Shown here piece after piece: positions 20,510 through 31,238 of a stretch of DNA of 64,000 nucleotides; position 1 is the stretch's first letter, and each line of letters begins with the position of its first letter. Source of the stretch: Bathynomus jamesi (Eukaryota; Arthropoda; Malacostraca; Isopoda; Cirolanidae); assembly GCA_023014485.1 (NCBI GenBank), contig JAJOZX010007507.1, positions 62,001 to 126,000 of the forward strand. Direction: 5' to 3'. Both the position numbers and the translations under genes were made by a program. The notes under the pieces were generated by a model. That model did no database searches. It saw only the letters and a program-made list of their open reading frames with translations, and was not told the DNA's origin.

Positions 20510-21992
20510 ACACTCGGGTGGTGGGCAACCAGGCCCTCGAGTCCCCTACCACTGGAAGACCGCATCCAGATGGGGTTGACCCCCACCTCTGGTAGCTGAT
20601 CACTTGCACCCTCCTTTACTGTTGTCGACCCAGGCTGTACCCTGAATATCCCCTTGGATGTACACCCTCTGGAGCAGGGGTCTCGCCCCAGCCCGCCTCA
20701 GCTGCCTTCGGGCAAGTCAAGTTCCATCCAAGATTTACCTCCAAAACCCTGCTTCTTGCTCTCCCCGTATATCCCCCTCACCCCGTCCGCCCGTCTCCCC
20801 ACGGAGAGAGCCCCGCTGCGGAAGGGGAAGTCGGCATACACGACCATCCTACCGACAGTTGGATAAATCAGTCCACTTCGACTCTACTGCCTCCATATCC
20901 CTTCCAAGTATCCACAAATTCCTAGAGATCCGGCCTACCTCTGGATCCCTTCCGACCAACTCTGAACGGACGTTTCGGGCGATCTGAGCCCGCAGCATCT
21001 CCAGCCGTTATGATGTGCGACCGCAGAGGGATGGTTCCCTCCTCATAAAATCACGCTTAGCCACAGAGACGAAACCCTTACTCTCTATCACTGAGGTCCT
21101 TGGATGCTAGGTGTCCGTTTCACCACACCCTCGCCTGAACCAGAGTCAGGGCACTATTTATGCCACACGCCTATTGTCAATTAGTGAACGAGCTCTTGGA
21201 GGACCTCGCACCCCAGGGTGTCACCAAGATCCATCGCTTCACATCCCGACAGGGAGGTACCCCCTCCCCCACCCCGCGTCTACTTCTTACCTTTAATAAC
21301 TTAGTCCTTCCCGACCGTCTTGTATGGGGTACCGCACGTCATGCGAGTTTTCTGTCCGCCAATACATCCCAGACCCGACCCGTTGTTTTAAATGCAACAA
21401 GTTTGGACATGTTAGCTCAGTTTGTCGGCAGCTGCACCAATTGTATGTTCGTTGCGGACAAATCGCTCACCCAGACAAGTGCCCCAACACACCCAAATGC
21501 TCCAATTGTGAAGGTGCACACCCATCTTCATCCCGCGAATGCCTGTTCTTCAGGTTCGAGAAAGAGGTCCGAGGCCTGCAGGTAGCGGAATTCCTTAGCC
21601 TCCGAGAGGCACGAGACAGGGTGCGGACTCGGGAGGTGAGACCGGGCGTATCTTACGCCGCAGCCCTCGGCTCTGTCCTCTCGGCACGCCGCCCTGGCCT
21701 GCCGCTCACAACCCCATCGACCAGTGCTCCCCATCCTTCCCAGGGGGAGTCCTCGCAGGAGTTAACGACCTCCTGTCTCCCCACCATTCCTTCTCTCCAC
21801 GCACCTCACCTGCCACAGATTCCACAGGAGTCTGGAACCAGGACACCCAGGCCCCACCCACCTCGAACCCTGCCCTCCCAGCACTCTCTGCACACACCCG
21901 AACCTAGCGCCCTGAGTGAGCCGACGAGGCGGAGACGTCGGAGTGAGTCGCCAGACCCTCCAGACTTTGTTTGTGTCTCCCTCTTCCCCTAG
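20432..21992 (+). pseudogene. LINE copy 2 ORF1 (gag-like, three zinc knuckles)
   Basis: The probable start is ATG 20432 (MASSSTRLTTSASTRTTTT), just before and across an ACT trinucleotide run at about 20478-20508. The frame breaks repeatedly between 20590 and 21320. The preserved part (21324-21992) contains three knuckles in series: CFKCNKFGHVSSVC, CGQIAHPDKC and CSNCEGAHPSSSREC. A basic and proline-rich tail follows (SEPTRRRRRSESPDPPDF). ORF1 proteins of this type bind the LINE RNA in ribonucleoprotein particles. Copy 1 lacks this ORF. Confidence 0.8.
20478..20508. repeat. ACT trinucleotide microsatellite in ORF1
   Basis: About ten ACT units, encoding a poly-Thr run in the presumed ORF1 frame. 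Confidence 0.9.
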
Positions 21993-22747
21993 TGCTAAGA
22001 AGACGGATCGGACCTTCACACCGCCCACTTCGTCTATGAGGACCAAACCACCCCACCGCAGAAGTCCCATCAATCTACCCCTACAGACTCGGACAATAGT
22101 TGCCGAAGTACATGACCCACCCCCCACGACGAGACCCAATCTGGACAACATCCTCTCCCCCGAGGATCCAGTGGATGCGGCTCTGGCGCAGCTACACGGT
22201 GAGGGGAACTCGGCTGCGCACGTGAGTCTCATGGACTTGCCCTCGCCTCCTGGTGCCATTTTTTCTACCCCTCCACGAGAACACTGGTTCATCTCCTCCC
22301 ACCCCACTGTACCTGCTCCCCTAAAATTCCCGGCCCACACCCTGTCAGCCACTCTGAGCACGTCCTCCCTCCCACCTGCCGGGTCCTTCTGGCACCTATC
22401 GCCACCTGGGGTCCGTCGTGAGACCCCAGACAGGCGGAGAGGTGCCAATTTGGGAAATAAAACGCCCCCCCCCCCCATGGCCCGAACACAAAAGCCCATC
22501 AAGAAATTCGCACCATCAGAGCCCACGACGATCTCCAAGCTGCCGTGATCCACGACTCCGGTCTCGCTCGGCCGACTCGACCCTGCGGTCTCCGCAGAGA
22601 TCGACTGGCAGACCGACTCCTTCTCTGGTGAACGGCAGATAGCCAGCCATACTCCTGATCCATTCTTCGCCTTCGCGAACCTCAAATCTGCCTTCACACT
22701 CCAACCTCTTCGCGCCTATACCTTTACCCATCCCCCATCATCAAATA

Positions 22748-24099
22748 ATGAATCTCCCGAAAACTACATTAGTACACTGGAACTGCAGAGGAATATTCGC
22801 GAATTACGAAGGCCTTAATTCCTTGATTACCACTTCCCGTTCGGTGTGTGTCTGTCTTCAGGAACTCATCCTGGGGACCAGACCTATGCCCTGCCCGACT
22901 GGATATTCTTTCATCACCACCCCTTCTACCTGCACTCGAAAGGGGGCTGCCATTTTCATCCACCACGCAGTCCCCTTCTACAATCTCCCTATCCGATCCC
23001 CGTTACAGGTGATTGCTACCCGGCTTTCACTGGATAGACAGTACACCGTCTGTTCAATATACCTCCCACCACACACTCAAGTCTCCCGCGATGACCTGGT
23101 GGAGGTGGTACAAGAACTCCCCAGGCCCTTTCTATTACTGGGCGATTTCAATAGTCGCCACCCCATGTCGGGAGAAACACACTCCACCTATATGGCCCCG
23201 ACCCTGATCAACATCATGACCGAGCCTCCTTTGAGTGCCTCAATGATGGCTCTTCTACATTCTACCCATGCCACCACCTGCACTCCATCCTGTATAGACC
23301 TGTCCTTCGTTTCGACCGATGCCCTCCTAGATTTCTCATGGCAAGTCCTCCAAGAGGATTATGGAAGTGACCATTTCCCAGTTCAACTCGCGCTCAATTG
23401 GCCAGACCAGACCGTTCGGGTACTGGAGAAATGGATTACTGCAAAAGCTAATTGGTCCCGCTTCCACGACGATGCATATACAACCCGAACGACTGCCAAC
23501 TTCCGATCCTCCGACGAGTGTATCGTATACTTCGAATCAAACGTGGTATCGGCTGCGTGCTCTAGCATCCCGCGATCCTCCACCTACCCCCGCGCCCGAC
23601 GGGTACCTTGGTGGACCCCAGAGTGCACGGAGGCCGTATGTGCCAAGAAGACGGCTACTCGACGGTTCTACCGTACGCGACTTCCCATCCATCGTACGGA
23701 GATGCAGCGGGCCAGGGCCATCGCCCGCCGCACAATGAAGACAGCGCGCCGAGCTTCTTGACGTGCCTTTGTATCCGGTGTCACCACCATCACACCTTCG
23801 GCTACCATCTGGAAGAAGGTACGGGGCGTCGAGAGACGACATGTCCCCTCCCGACCGCCGGTACTCCGGACTAACGACGGACTCCTATACGAGCCAAAAT
23901 CAGTGGCAAACCATCTAGCTTCTACTTTCGCTGCCGTTTCTTCCTCCGCAGTTAGCTCCCTCGTACCCGCCCCTAAAAATAGCTCCTCTTCACCGTCCAT
24001 AGACAGCTCCTACAACCGACTGTTCACCATGCGTGAAATACAGGCGGCACTGGCCTCTCGACGATCCCCTTGTCCCGGCCCAGACGGTATCCCCTACAG
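22748..24099 (+). pseudogene. LINE copy 2 endonuclease and linker
   Basis: The frame from ATG 22748 is open for 337 codons. Motifs are LVHWNCRGIFANYEGLNSL, CLQELILGTRP (metal-binding Glu), FLLLGDFNSRHP (Asp-Asn) and DYGSDHFPVQL (Ser-Asp-His), so every catalytic residue of the EEP nuclease is present. A TGA at 23759-23761 replaces a TGG still present in copy 1 (3900-3910), ending the frame. The same frame then continues to 24099, where a MITE is inserted. Confidence 0.9.
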
Positions 24100-24291
24100 C
24101 AGGCGTCGGCAACCTTTTTGGTGTTGCGTGCCAATTCCATTTTTAAAAAAAAATTTATGGTCTTGAGTAGTATTTCTCCTCTCTTTTTTTAACCTTAAAA
24201 TTATTTTTAAAAAATTAAATCTTTTCGCGTGCCAAGGATAGATGCCTCGCGTGCCAAGTTTGGCACGCGTGCCAGGGATTGCCGACGCCTG
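24100..24291. mobile_element. hAT-type MITE inserted in LINE copy 2
   Basis: A 192-bp insertion relative to copy 1. Its ends are inverted repeats CAGGCGTCGGCAA and TTGCCGACGCCTG, flanked by the 8-bp duplication CCCTACAG (24092-24099 and 24292-24299). The interior is AT-rich with repeated GCGTGCCAA motifs near the right end. An 8-bp duplication and a CA-start end indicate the hAT group. There is no coding capacity. Confidence 0.95.
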
Positions 24292-24299
24292 CCCTACAG

Positions 24300-24844
24300 C
24301 ATGATCCAGCACATCCACCCTACCTTATAAATTTTCCTACTAGACCTATACAACCGCATATGGATAGAGGGCGCCTTTCCCTCCCGGTGGAGCGAGGCCT
24401 ACGTAATCCCTATCCCCAAACCTGGCAAAGATTCCCTCGATCCCACAAACTACAGACCAATCGCCCTAATGTGTTGTGCCTGCAAAATTTTCGAAAAAAT
24501 GGTCGCGACGCGACTATCGTTCTTCCTTGAAAATAGTAATTCCTTCCCGGCTATCCAGTCCGGCTTCAGACAATTTCGATCCACCACTAATCCCCTCCTG
24601 CTTCTCATCCGTGACATACAGAATGCATTCGACAGTGAACAATTCGTCCTATCAATATTTTTTGACATCCAGAAGGCCTACGACACCACTCATCGGACAA
24701 TAATCCTTAGTCAGCTCCAAAGTCTAGGGCTCGTAGGAGCCATGCCGACCTTCATCAGGGGCGTCCTATCCTACCGAACCTTTAAAGTTCGGGTGGGCTC
24801 AGTCCTCTCTGACACTTTCGTGCAGATGGATGGGGTCCCACAGG
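24300..24844 (+). pseudogene. LINE copy 2 reverse transcriptase, first part
   Basis: Corresponds to 5652-6196 of copy 1. Carries IPIPKPGKDSLDPTNYRPIAL, FFDIQKAYDTTHR (motif A Asp) and DGVPQ, at which point the second hAT-type insertion splits motif B. One early stop (TAA at about 24327) is present. From 24469 the frame is open up to the insertion. Confidence 0.9.
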
Positions 24845-25476
24845 CAGTGGCGGTCCTAGCTTACATGACGCCCTGGGCGAACCTCACCTTCAGCGCCCCC
24901 CCCCCTGTTCGCCAACACACACACATTCGAATCCCCCAAAATAAAGGACAGATATAACTCTTTCACAAAATAACTTTTTATTGGACTAATTGTTGGAACT
25001 TCAGAACCAAAACAAAGACTCAAATTTCTGAATTTTACAAATCCTTCATCACGTAAATAGAATAACTCACTTAAGAGAATGTAATTATGATACTATGAAC
25101 AGGAAAAATACAAATTAAATTGCACAACTGCCATAAATAAACTAGAGAATCAAATTTCTAAATTGTACAAATGCTCTATCACATAAATAGAATAAGACAC
25201 TTAAGAGAGGGTAATTATTATGCTACACTTTGAACAAGAAACAAAATAAATTGCACCACAGCACAACTGCCATCTAAAGCCTGACTCTTCTTACCTTCCT
25301 TGATGCAAAGTCATTGATCTTTTATTATTTATTTTATTTTATTTTTTATTTTTATTTATTCTTTATTTATTTATTCTTATTTTTATTTTTATTTTTTTTG
25401 CAGGCGCTCATGCCGCCCCTCCACAAATGCCGCCCTGTGCGGCTGCCCATATTGCCCATATGAGGAACCGCCACTG
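24845..25476. mobile_element. hAT-type non-autonomous element inserted in RT motif B
   Basis: 632 bp with inverted ends CAGTGGCGGTCC and GGAACCGCCACTG and the 8-bp duplication CCCACAGG (24837-24844 and 25477-25484). The junction is confirmed by copy 1, where the LINE reads uninterrupted at about 6194. The interior is AT-rich with a TTTA/TTTAT simple repeat (about 25320-25400) and no recognised gene. Confidence 0.95.
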
Positions 25477-25484
25477 CCCACAGG

Positions 25485-26030
25485 GAAGCATCCTCAGTGT
25501 TCTATGCTTTTCCATCGTCATGAACAGAGTCTCAAAATGCCTTCCACACAACATCCGTTCTTCCATCTACGCGGATGACCTTGCGATCTACTTTGCAGGG
25601 CGGGAGCCGTCCATAGTTCAACGGCAAATTCAGCTCGCCATCTACCGGGTGGAAAGGTGGGCGACGTCGGTAGATTTCCGCCTCTCCACTCCGAAGTCCA
25701 AGTGTATGCTCTTCAGCAGAAGAAGACCCGCAACCCTTCCTGTTCCCTCTATCACGCTATACGGCAATCCTCTTGAGGTGGTACCCTCCACGCGATTTTG
25801 GGCGTGATTCTAGACCGACGGCTCAACTGGGTTCCTCATATCAAACAACTGAAGCAGTCCCTCCAGCGTCCCCTCGCTCTACTAGATCACCTCCCCCACA
25901 CCACATGGGGCGCAGACCGACGCTCTCCTTCGTCTTTACAATTCCATGGTCCAGTCGAAGCTGGACTATGGCAGTGTAGTATACGGTTCAGCCTCCAACA
26001 CCTGCCTCCGTATCTTGGACCCGGTCCTTA
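25485..26030 (+). pseudogene. LINE copy 2 reverse transcriptase, second part
   Basis: Resumes with GSILSVLCFSIVMN, then SIYADDLAIYFAGREP (motif C), RVERWATSVDFRLSTPKSKC and, after a one-base loss at about 25795 (CGATTTTGGGCGTG), LDRRLNWVPHIKQLKQSL. A further shift at about 25925 precedes GSVVYGSASNTCL. The catalytic Asp pair is kept. Confidence 0.88.
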
Positions 26031-26039
26031 ATAGGGGCC

Positions 26040-26708
26040 TCCGCCTCGCCACTGGTGCTTTCCGCTCTTCCCCAGCCTCCAGCCTTCAAGTGGATTGCAA
26101 TTATCTCCCTCTCCCCCTCCGACGGGGTCTGCTCCTCATAAGGACATACCTCCGTGCGCAGAGACTACCCTCTTCGCTTCTATGCGCGGCGATTTCTGAA
26201 CTCCCACCCCAGTGACGGAGCTGGCACTTCACTAAAGAGGTCCGCTCTTTCCTTGACCTTTCTATCATGCCCGTCCCCTCAATTATCCCCATTTCATACA
26301 ACATTTACCCCACTGGCTCCTCACCCCTATCAAGTTTTGCAGGGACCTGTGTGCTCTACTGAAGAATACAACGAGTGCTAAGGTATACAGGTCATTCTTC
26401 CGTGAACATGCAACCCAACATCCGGACACAGTCCTCATTTATACAGATGGTTCCCGTTCGGAGACTGGTGCGGCCGCCTCAGCGGTGATACTGGCCCAGC
26501 CACTTTCTCGAGGCGTCAGCCTGCCCCGCGAGACATCCGTTTTCTCGGCAGAACTCTTCGCGATTAAGGAGGCCCTCGACATAGTGCGCACTCTCTCTGC
26601 CAGCTCTTTCGTCATTTATTCAGATTCCCAAAGCGCACTTCTCTCCCTGAGAGATTTAACCCCCCTCATCCGCTCGTCTGTACCATCCAGCAAATCTTCC
26701 ATTTTTTA
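26040..26708 (+). pseudogene. LINE copy 2 RNase H, last motif deleted
   Basis: Contains FIYTDGSRSE (first Asp), FSAELFAIKEALD (Glu) and VIYSDSQSALLSL (second Asp), with several frame changes. Copy 1 next has about 90 bases encoding FCWVPAHVGIQGNEEADR. In copy 2 these are absent: AACAGCCT at about 26708 joins directly to GCTTACTGCCGG. The short GCCT match at the two breakpoints suggests a microhomology deletion. Confidence 0.85.
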
Positions 26709-26938
26709 ACAGCCTGCTTACTGCCGGCCTCCTCCCGGCCCCTCCCTTTCACCGACTTCTTCCCGACTCTCCGCTCCCACTTCCGTTCCATCTGGCAACG
26801 GGAATGGGACCAGGCCACACAAAACAAACTTCACAAGATCAAACCGCAAGTAGGATACTGGGCCTCCTCCTTCCACCGGTCCCGACATAAAGAAGTGATT
26901 ATAGCCCGTCTTCGTATTAGGACACACACGCATTACTC

Positions 26939-27345
26939 ATGGTCACCTTATGGCTAAATCGCCAGCCCCGCTCTGCCCTACCTGCCATACTCCCATCACT
27001 GTCGTGCATCTCCTGGTCGAATGTCCAAACTTGTCCGCTCTTCGTTGTAGATGTGTCCCTTACTTGGCCGAAATTCCCATACCTGAGCGTCTACAATTCA
27101 TGCTCGCTGAGGGCCCCCATTTTTCGGAGGAAGCGATTTCCCGTTTCCTTACTTATTCCCACCTGCTTCAACGGGTCTGAGACCAGCCCCCCCATACCCA
27201 CTACCCAGTAACTGAACATTACATACATCCCCCCCCGGTGGTCTATCATCTCCAACTCAGTAACACCGCTCACCCACTGCCTCTTGAGATATGTACCACA
27301 CTAGGTACGAATCGGCGGCAAAATGAAGGGAAAAAATATATATAC
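26939..27345 (+). pseudogene. LINE copy 2 C-terminal Cys/His motif and 3' UTR
   Basis: LCPTCHTPITVVHLLVECPNL (about 26972-27035) is the intact version of the motif broken in copy 1. The frame ends at TGA 27178-27180. About 165 bp of 3' UTR follow and match copy 1, ending in AAAAAATATATATAC. Confidence 0.8.
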
Positions 27346-27359
27346 ATATTATATATATA

Positions 27360-28169
27360 TCTATTATATATTTTCGCCTTTCTGTCTGACTGTCTGTCCT
27401 TTATGCAAGCGCAAACCGTTTGACCTAGAGCTACCAAATTTGGCACGGGAACCTCTTATGGGATGAAGAATGTTAATAAATTAAATAATTAAAATTACTG
27501 GGCCCGAAGGCCCCCGCACCGTGATTAAACTACAGAAAAGAACGCAGCCGTGAAAATTTTTGAGCTTCACATTGTGTCTAGATTTCTGAATCTTAACATT
27601 TTCATGACTAATTATTTGGTCAATTATAGAAAAGAACACAGTCATGAAAATCTTGAGCTTCACATATAATTATTTTTTAGGACGACTTCAAACAGTTTGA
27701 CCTAGAGCTACTAAATTTGGCACGGGAACCTCTTATGGGATGAAGAATGTCAACACAGAGTCCGTCAGCCTGTCTGTTTGTCTGTTTGTGCGAATAGTTA
27801 CAGGAAGTTAATGTGGCAATATTTTTTTGCAGTTTTTGAAAATCCCAACAACTTTACCATGCCATCAAAGAAACGGGCAAGTTTGGGCAGATCTACATCA
27901 GCAGCCAGAAAAAATAAAGCCCGGAAACAGGAAAGCTCACAAGAAAGACAATCACACCTTGAAGTTGACCGTGAACGACATGCAACAGCCAGAGCAAGAG
28001 AAAACCTCCAAGAAAGGCAATCACGTCTTGAAGCTGTCCGAGAAAGTGTAGCAGCTACCAGAGCAAGAGAAACACCCCAAGAAAGGCAATCACGCCTTGA
28101 AGCTGACCGTGAACGACATGCAACAGCAATGTGAAATTTATCCTGGGCAACGCTGGGTACCTCAGCTAG
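27360..28169 (+). mobile_element. Helitron fragment (non-autonomous)
   Basis: The right end reads GGGCAACGCTGGGTACCTCAGCTAG at 28145-28169, a CTAG terminus followed by T, as for Helitrons, which end in CTRR and insert between A and T. The left end is placed tentatively at a TC at 27360-27361 preceding CTGTCTGACTGTCTG. A block of about 55 bp beginning GTTTGACCTAGAGCTAC is directly repeated (about 27418 and 27695), as is AGAAAAGAACGCAGCCGTGA (about 27534 and 27629, diverged). It encodes only the N-terminal leader of a Helitron protein. The right end is well supported, the left less so. Confidence 0.75.
27859..28134 (+). pseudogene. Helitron protein N-terminal leader with 23-residue repeats
   Basis: ATG 27859 gives MPSKKRASLGRSTSAARKNK followed by three tandem 23-residue units of the type QERQSRLEADRERHATARARE. 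This charged repeat leader is characteristic of the N-terminus of arthropod Helitron Rep/helicase proteins, before the Helitron_like_N domain. The frame stops at 28132-28134, and no Rep HUH or helicase motif follows. It is therefore a truncated gene end joined to the 3' terminus of the element. Confidence 0.8.
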
Positions 28170-28675
28170 TGTATATATATAATATAACCCAGTCGAGTAT
28201 TTGAAGATTGAAGGACAAAATACTGTAAGTGTAATTTCTCTCTCAACAATGAACGTTTCACTAATTTATGTATTCGACATTCTCTTAATAATTAATGAGA
28301 GTAAGCCGAATTAATGTAGCTGTTGTCTTGGAATAACTATAATTAACCACAGTACCCGATCTCTCCATTCTAAGCATTCAGTTGGAGTACTCTAATAGTG
28401 TCTTCTAGGAAATTAACTTAGCCTGGAACTTTACCCCTTCAGAAAATAGACTAAGATTTTCGAGAACTGAGCGGGAGTTGCATAGAGTACTGAGTACATA
28501 CAGTTCTCTCTCTCAAGGAATGAACTTCGCTGAAATATACTTTGATGTTTCCAAGAATTCGAAAATACCAAATTAACAATTACTGCGTATCAACACCTGT
28601 TTAATTTTGAGAAATAAACGTGAGTCATACAAAAGTCATATCAATTCTTTCCTGAAAACTTTTTGCCTTGATTTA

Positions 28676-28801
28676 GAGAGAGAGAGAGGAGAGAGAACCA
28701 CGAAGGAGAATGAAAACACGAAATAATGACATCCTCAATTTATTTTCAGTGTTCCTGAGGATGTCATTAGACGAAAGCGCTTGCGCACTTTCGTATTTTC
28801 A

Positions 28802-28812
<11 letters not shown>
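28676..28812. repeat. Fold-back repeat flanked by GA/CT runs
   Basis: GAGAGAGAGAGGAGAGAGA at the left and CTCTCTCTCT at the right bracket the arms AATGACATCCTCA (about 28724) and TGAGGATGTCATT (about 28755), perfectly complementary over 13 bp. Outer partial complements ATGAAAACACGAAA and TTTCGTATTTTCAT lie further out. Probably a degenerate palindromic MITE. Confidence 0.7.
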
Positions 28813-28846
<34 letters not shown>

Positions 28847-28911
28847 TTAGTATGTGAACTGTCATTGTATTATTAATATTTGTCATATGGACTATAGTCT
28901 GCCAATAAACC

Positions 28912-28945
<34 letters not shown>
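28813..28945. repeat. Two TA dinucleotide runs
   Basis: TA repeats at about 28813-28842 and 28916-28945, separated by 73 bp of unique sequence. Confidence 0.9.
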
Positions 28946-28954
<9 letters not shown>

Positions 28955-31081
28955 TAGGTTATCATTAGGAGTGCCATTTTTTAGTTTTTAGTATATAATG
29001 TTTTGTTCATTGTAGAAAATTTCATCTGTTCATTAACTCAGAATTGGAAGCTTCTCTAAAATTTTAAGGTAAGCATATGGTTAAAATAAAGCAATTGAAA
29101 TCTGTCAAAATTAGTTGAGCCTCTAACATAATCACCTGAAAAATCTATATGTTCAAATCAGATTATATTTTACTTTTAAATCACTTTCCCAACTTGGGAT
29201 TTAAGCAAAATTATATACACAATTTCTTGTACGTCATTCTTGAGATCTATGAATCCAGATTGGATTATTTCTTTGTTTTTAGTAAGTAACTAATAGCTCG
29301 TGCGATTAATTAATTTAATAGAATATGTATATTATTAATAATAATGCATACTGTATTACAGAGACTCACTAATATGCATGCTTGACTGATAAATTAAAAA
29401 AAATAGAAATGATTGTGTGTGCAACTGTTATTTCTGTCGCTTGTTTGCAAATTTGCAAAGTTAAACACAAATCAGTTTTGAATGTGTAGTTGTGGAGGTA
29501 GGGTGTGCGAAGAAACGCGTCTTGAGCATAATATCCTTGCTTATACCGTATTTGATGACGAATTTATTTCATTACACATATTCAAAGGTTTTTCTGTGTT
29601 TCAATTATATATGACCATAGAACCCCGTAACCAAAATAAAAAATATGTGATCTTTAGTTCAATTACTTTATTCCGCTTTACAAGTTTGACTAAGCTCGAG
29701 GTTCAGTGTTCTTTCAGTTAGCACAACATAATTTGTGGAAAGGGTTAGTCTAGCTTAGTAATGCCTAGGTCTGATTACAAAGCAATAAATTTGGTAAATT
29801 AAAGTAGCCTAGCTTAAGGGTAATGACCTTATTAGGCTATCATCAAAGTTCAGCATCGGGCTATTTAGCCTATAGTCTATTACATAATTTCGGGCCCTGG
29901 TTAAGTGGTTATCAGCATCGTCTTCCGTCTAAGTTAGGCCTAACTTTCAGTATTCAATTAGTGAGCTTGGCTAAATCGGACCTTATTAATTTAGAAGTAG
30001 GTGTATGAAGGTTAGTCAAAAAAGTAATTAAGTTACGCAGCTTAATGTGTTTCCTAGACCTCAGACCTTGCGAAATATTTTGAAAATTATAGGTGCCTAT
30101 TAGGTTGTTACACGTCTAATTAGTGTTTGTAAGTGAAGTAGAGTAAGACTGTACAAAATAATTAATCTAAAGTTATTCCGCTCTAGGGCCTAGCCTATGT
30201 AACCTTGTATAAAGGTAGGACAAGATTTGGAAAAGAGTAATGAAATGTATGGTGAGCGAATGAAACCTAAAATATTATTGTAAGGGGTCTTGGAACTCGC
30301 TTGCAAAATTGCTAATACCATTTTCCCTGTAGTCTACATCTCATTTGAAATAGTGTAGGCTAGGTCCAGAATGAGAAATTTGGCAGAAGCAACGCACGTT
30401 CTAAAGAGAGGAGTGAAATAATTCTAAATCTGGTAAATATTAAGCTTTGCTGAGACCAGTATTTTTAACAGTCAGAATTTGTTACAAATATCCTCATTGG
30501 CCAAAATTAGTCATGTGGGAACTGACTAACCAATCTAAAATGATGACAACCTATGGTAATCTGGTCTTTATGAAATTGATACTTTGCAAAATTTGATCAT
30601 AGCTAAATATAGCTTCAGATCATTTATAACTTTGGAAAACCATGATAGGCCTGAGTACTTGGCTCCATGTTTCCCAAATGTGATGTAAACTTAATATTAG
30701 CTCTTAAGTCCTATAGAAAATGGGAGAAAGTTATGTAAATATCCTATCTAGGAGCTATTACTACCAATCTAAAGAGTGGTTCCACTGGATTTGAAATGAA
30801 TTGGTTAGTATTTTGGCCTAAGAATAGAATCTGTGGTTAAATTATTATTCAGGACAATGGTGTGGTTATATTTATTTAAAACATGCAAAGTATAAAATGT
30901 GAGTCTGACAAGTTTTAAACATATTTCTGTAGAATAAGATCCAAGAAGTTGTTAAAATAGCTTTTGTCATTTTCCTTAATTATGCGGTGCCACAAGAATT
31001 CCTGAAGGTAGGAGCAGCAGGATGACCAGCCATTATTGATTACATAAACAAATTGTGGCCCCTGGTTAACTGAATGCCTGA

Positions 31082-31238
31082 TTAGGTCAATTGAATGGCC
31101 AGTTAGGTCAACTGTATGCCCTTGTTGATTGGTTAGGTTGTCATGATATTTTTGTTAAAAACTAACAAAAATATCATGATAACCTAACCAATTGTCAAGG
31201 GCATACAATTGACCTAACTGGGTATTCAATTGACCTTA
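31082..31238. repeat. Near-perfect palindrome (76-bp arms)
   Basis: Arms 31082-31157 and 31163-31238 are reverse complements with about eight mismatches and a 5-base centre (AAAAC). Next to the centre the arms carry TAACAAAAATATCATGAT and further out TAACCTAACCAATTG. The same motif in the opposite order forms a second palindrome at 33.0-33.2 kb, so it is a repeat family. Confidence 0.9.

Larger units (their letters stand above)
20063..27345 (+). mobile_element. I-group LINE, copy 2, with ORF1
   Basis: Longer than copy 1: it begins inside the mariner at about 20063 and includes 5' leader, ORF1 with zinc knuckles, endonuclease, RT, RNase H and 3' tail ending in an AT-rich run near 27345. Two hAT-type insertions sit at 24100-24291 and 24845-25476. 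Stops and shifts inactivate it. Copies 1 and 2 are close enough to align base by base over most of their length, so they belong to one subfamily. Confidence 0.88.
28170..31081. other. Spacer, no gene seen
   Basis: AT-rich unique-looking DNA. It contains two TA microsatellites (28813-28842 and 28916-28945), an inverted repeat near 28.7 kb, and a perfect 16-bp palindrome AAGTTAGGCCTAACTT at 29931-29946. Small open frames (for example 29482-29721) have no recognisable homology. Confidence 0.5.

Noticed and set aside
20351..20599. Tyrosine-rich 82-codon protein
   Set aside because: It is an out-of-frame reading of the ACT repeat in LINE ORF1; the poly-Thr frame starting at 20432 fits the LINE better.
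21762..22697. 311-codon minus-strand frame
   Set aside because: It is the antisense shadow of GC-rich LINE ORF1 and leader; no domain and no similarity.
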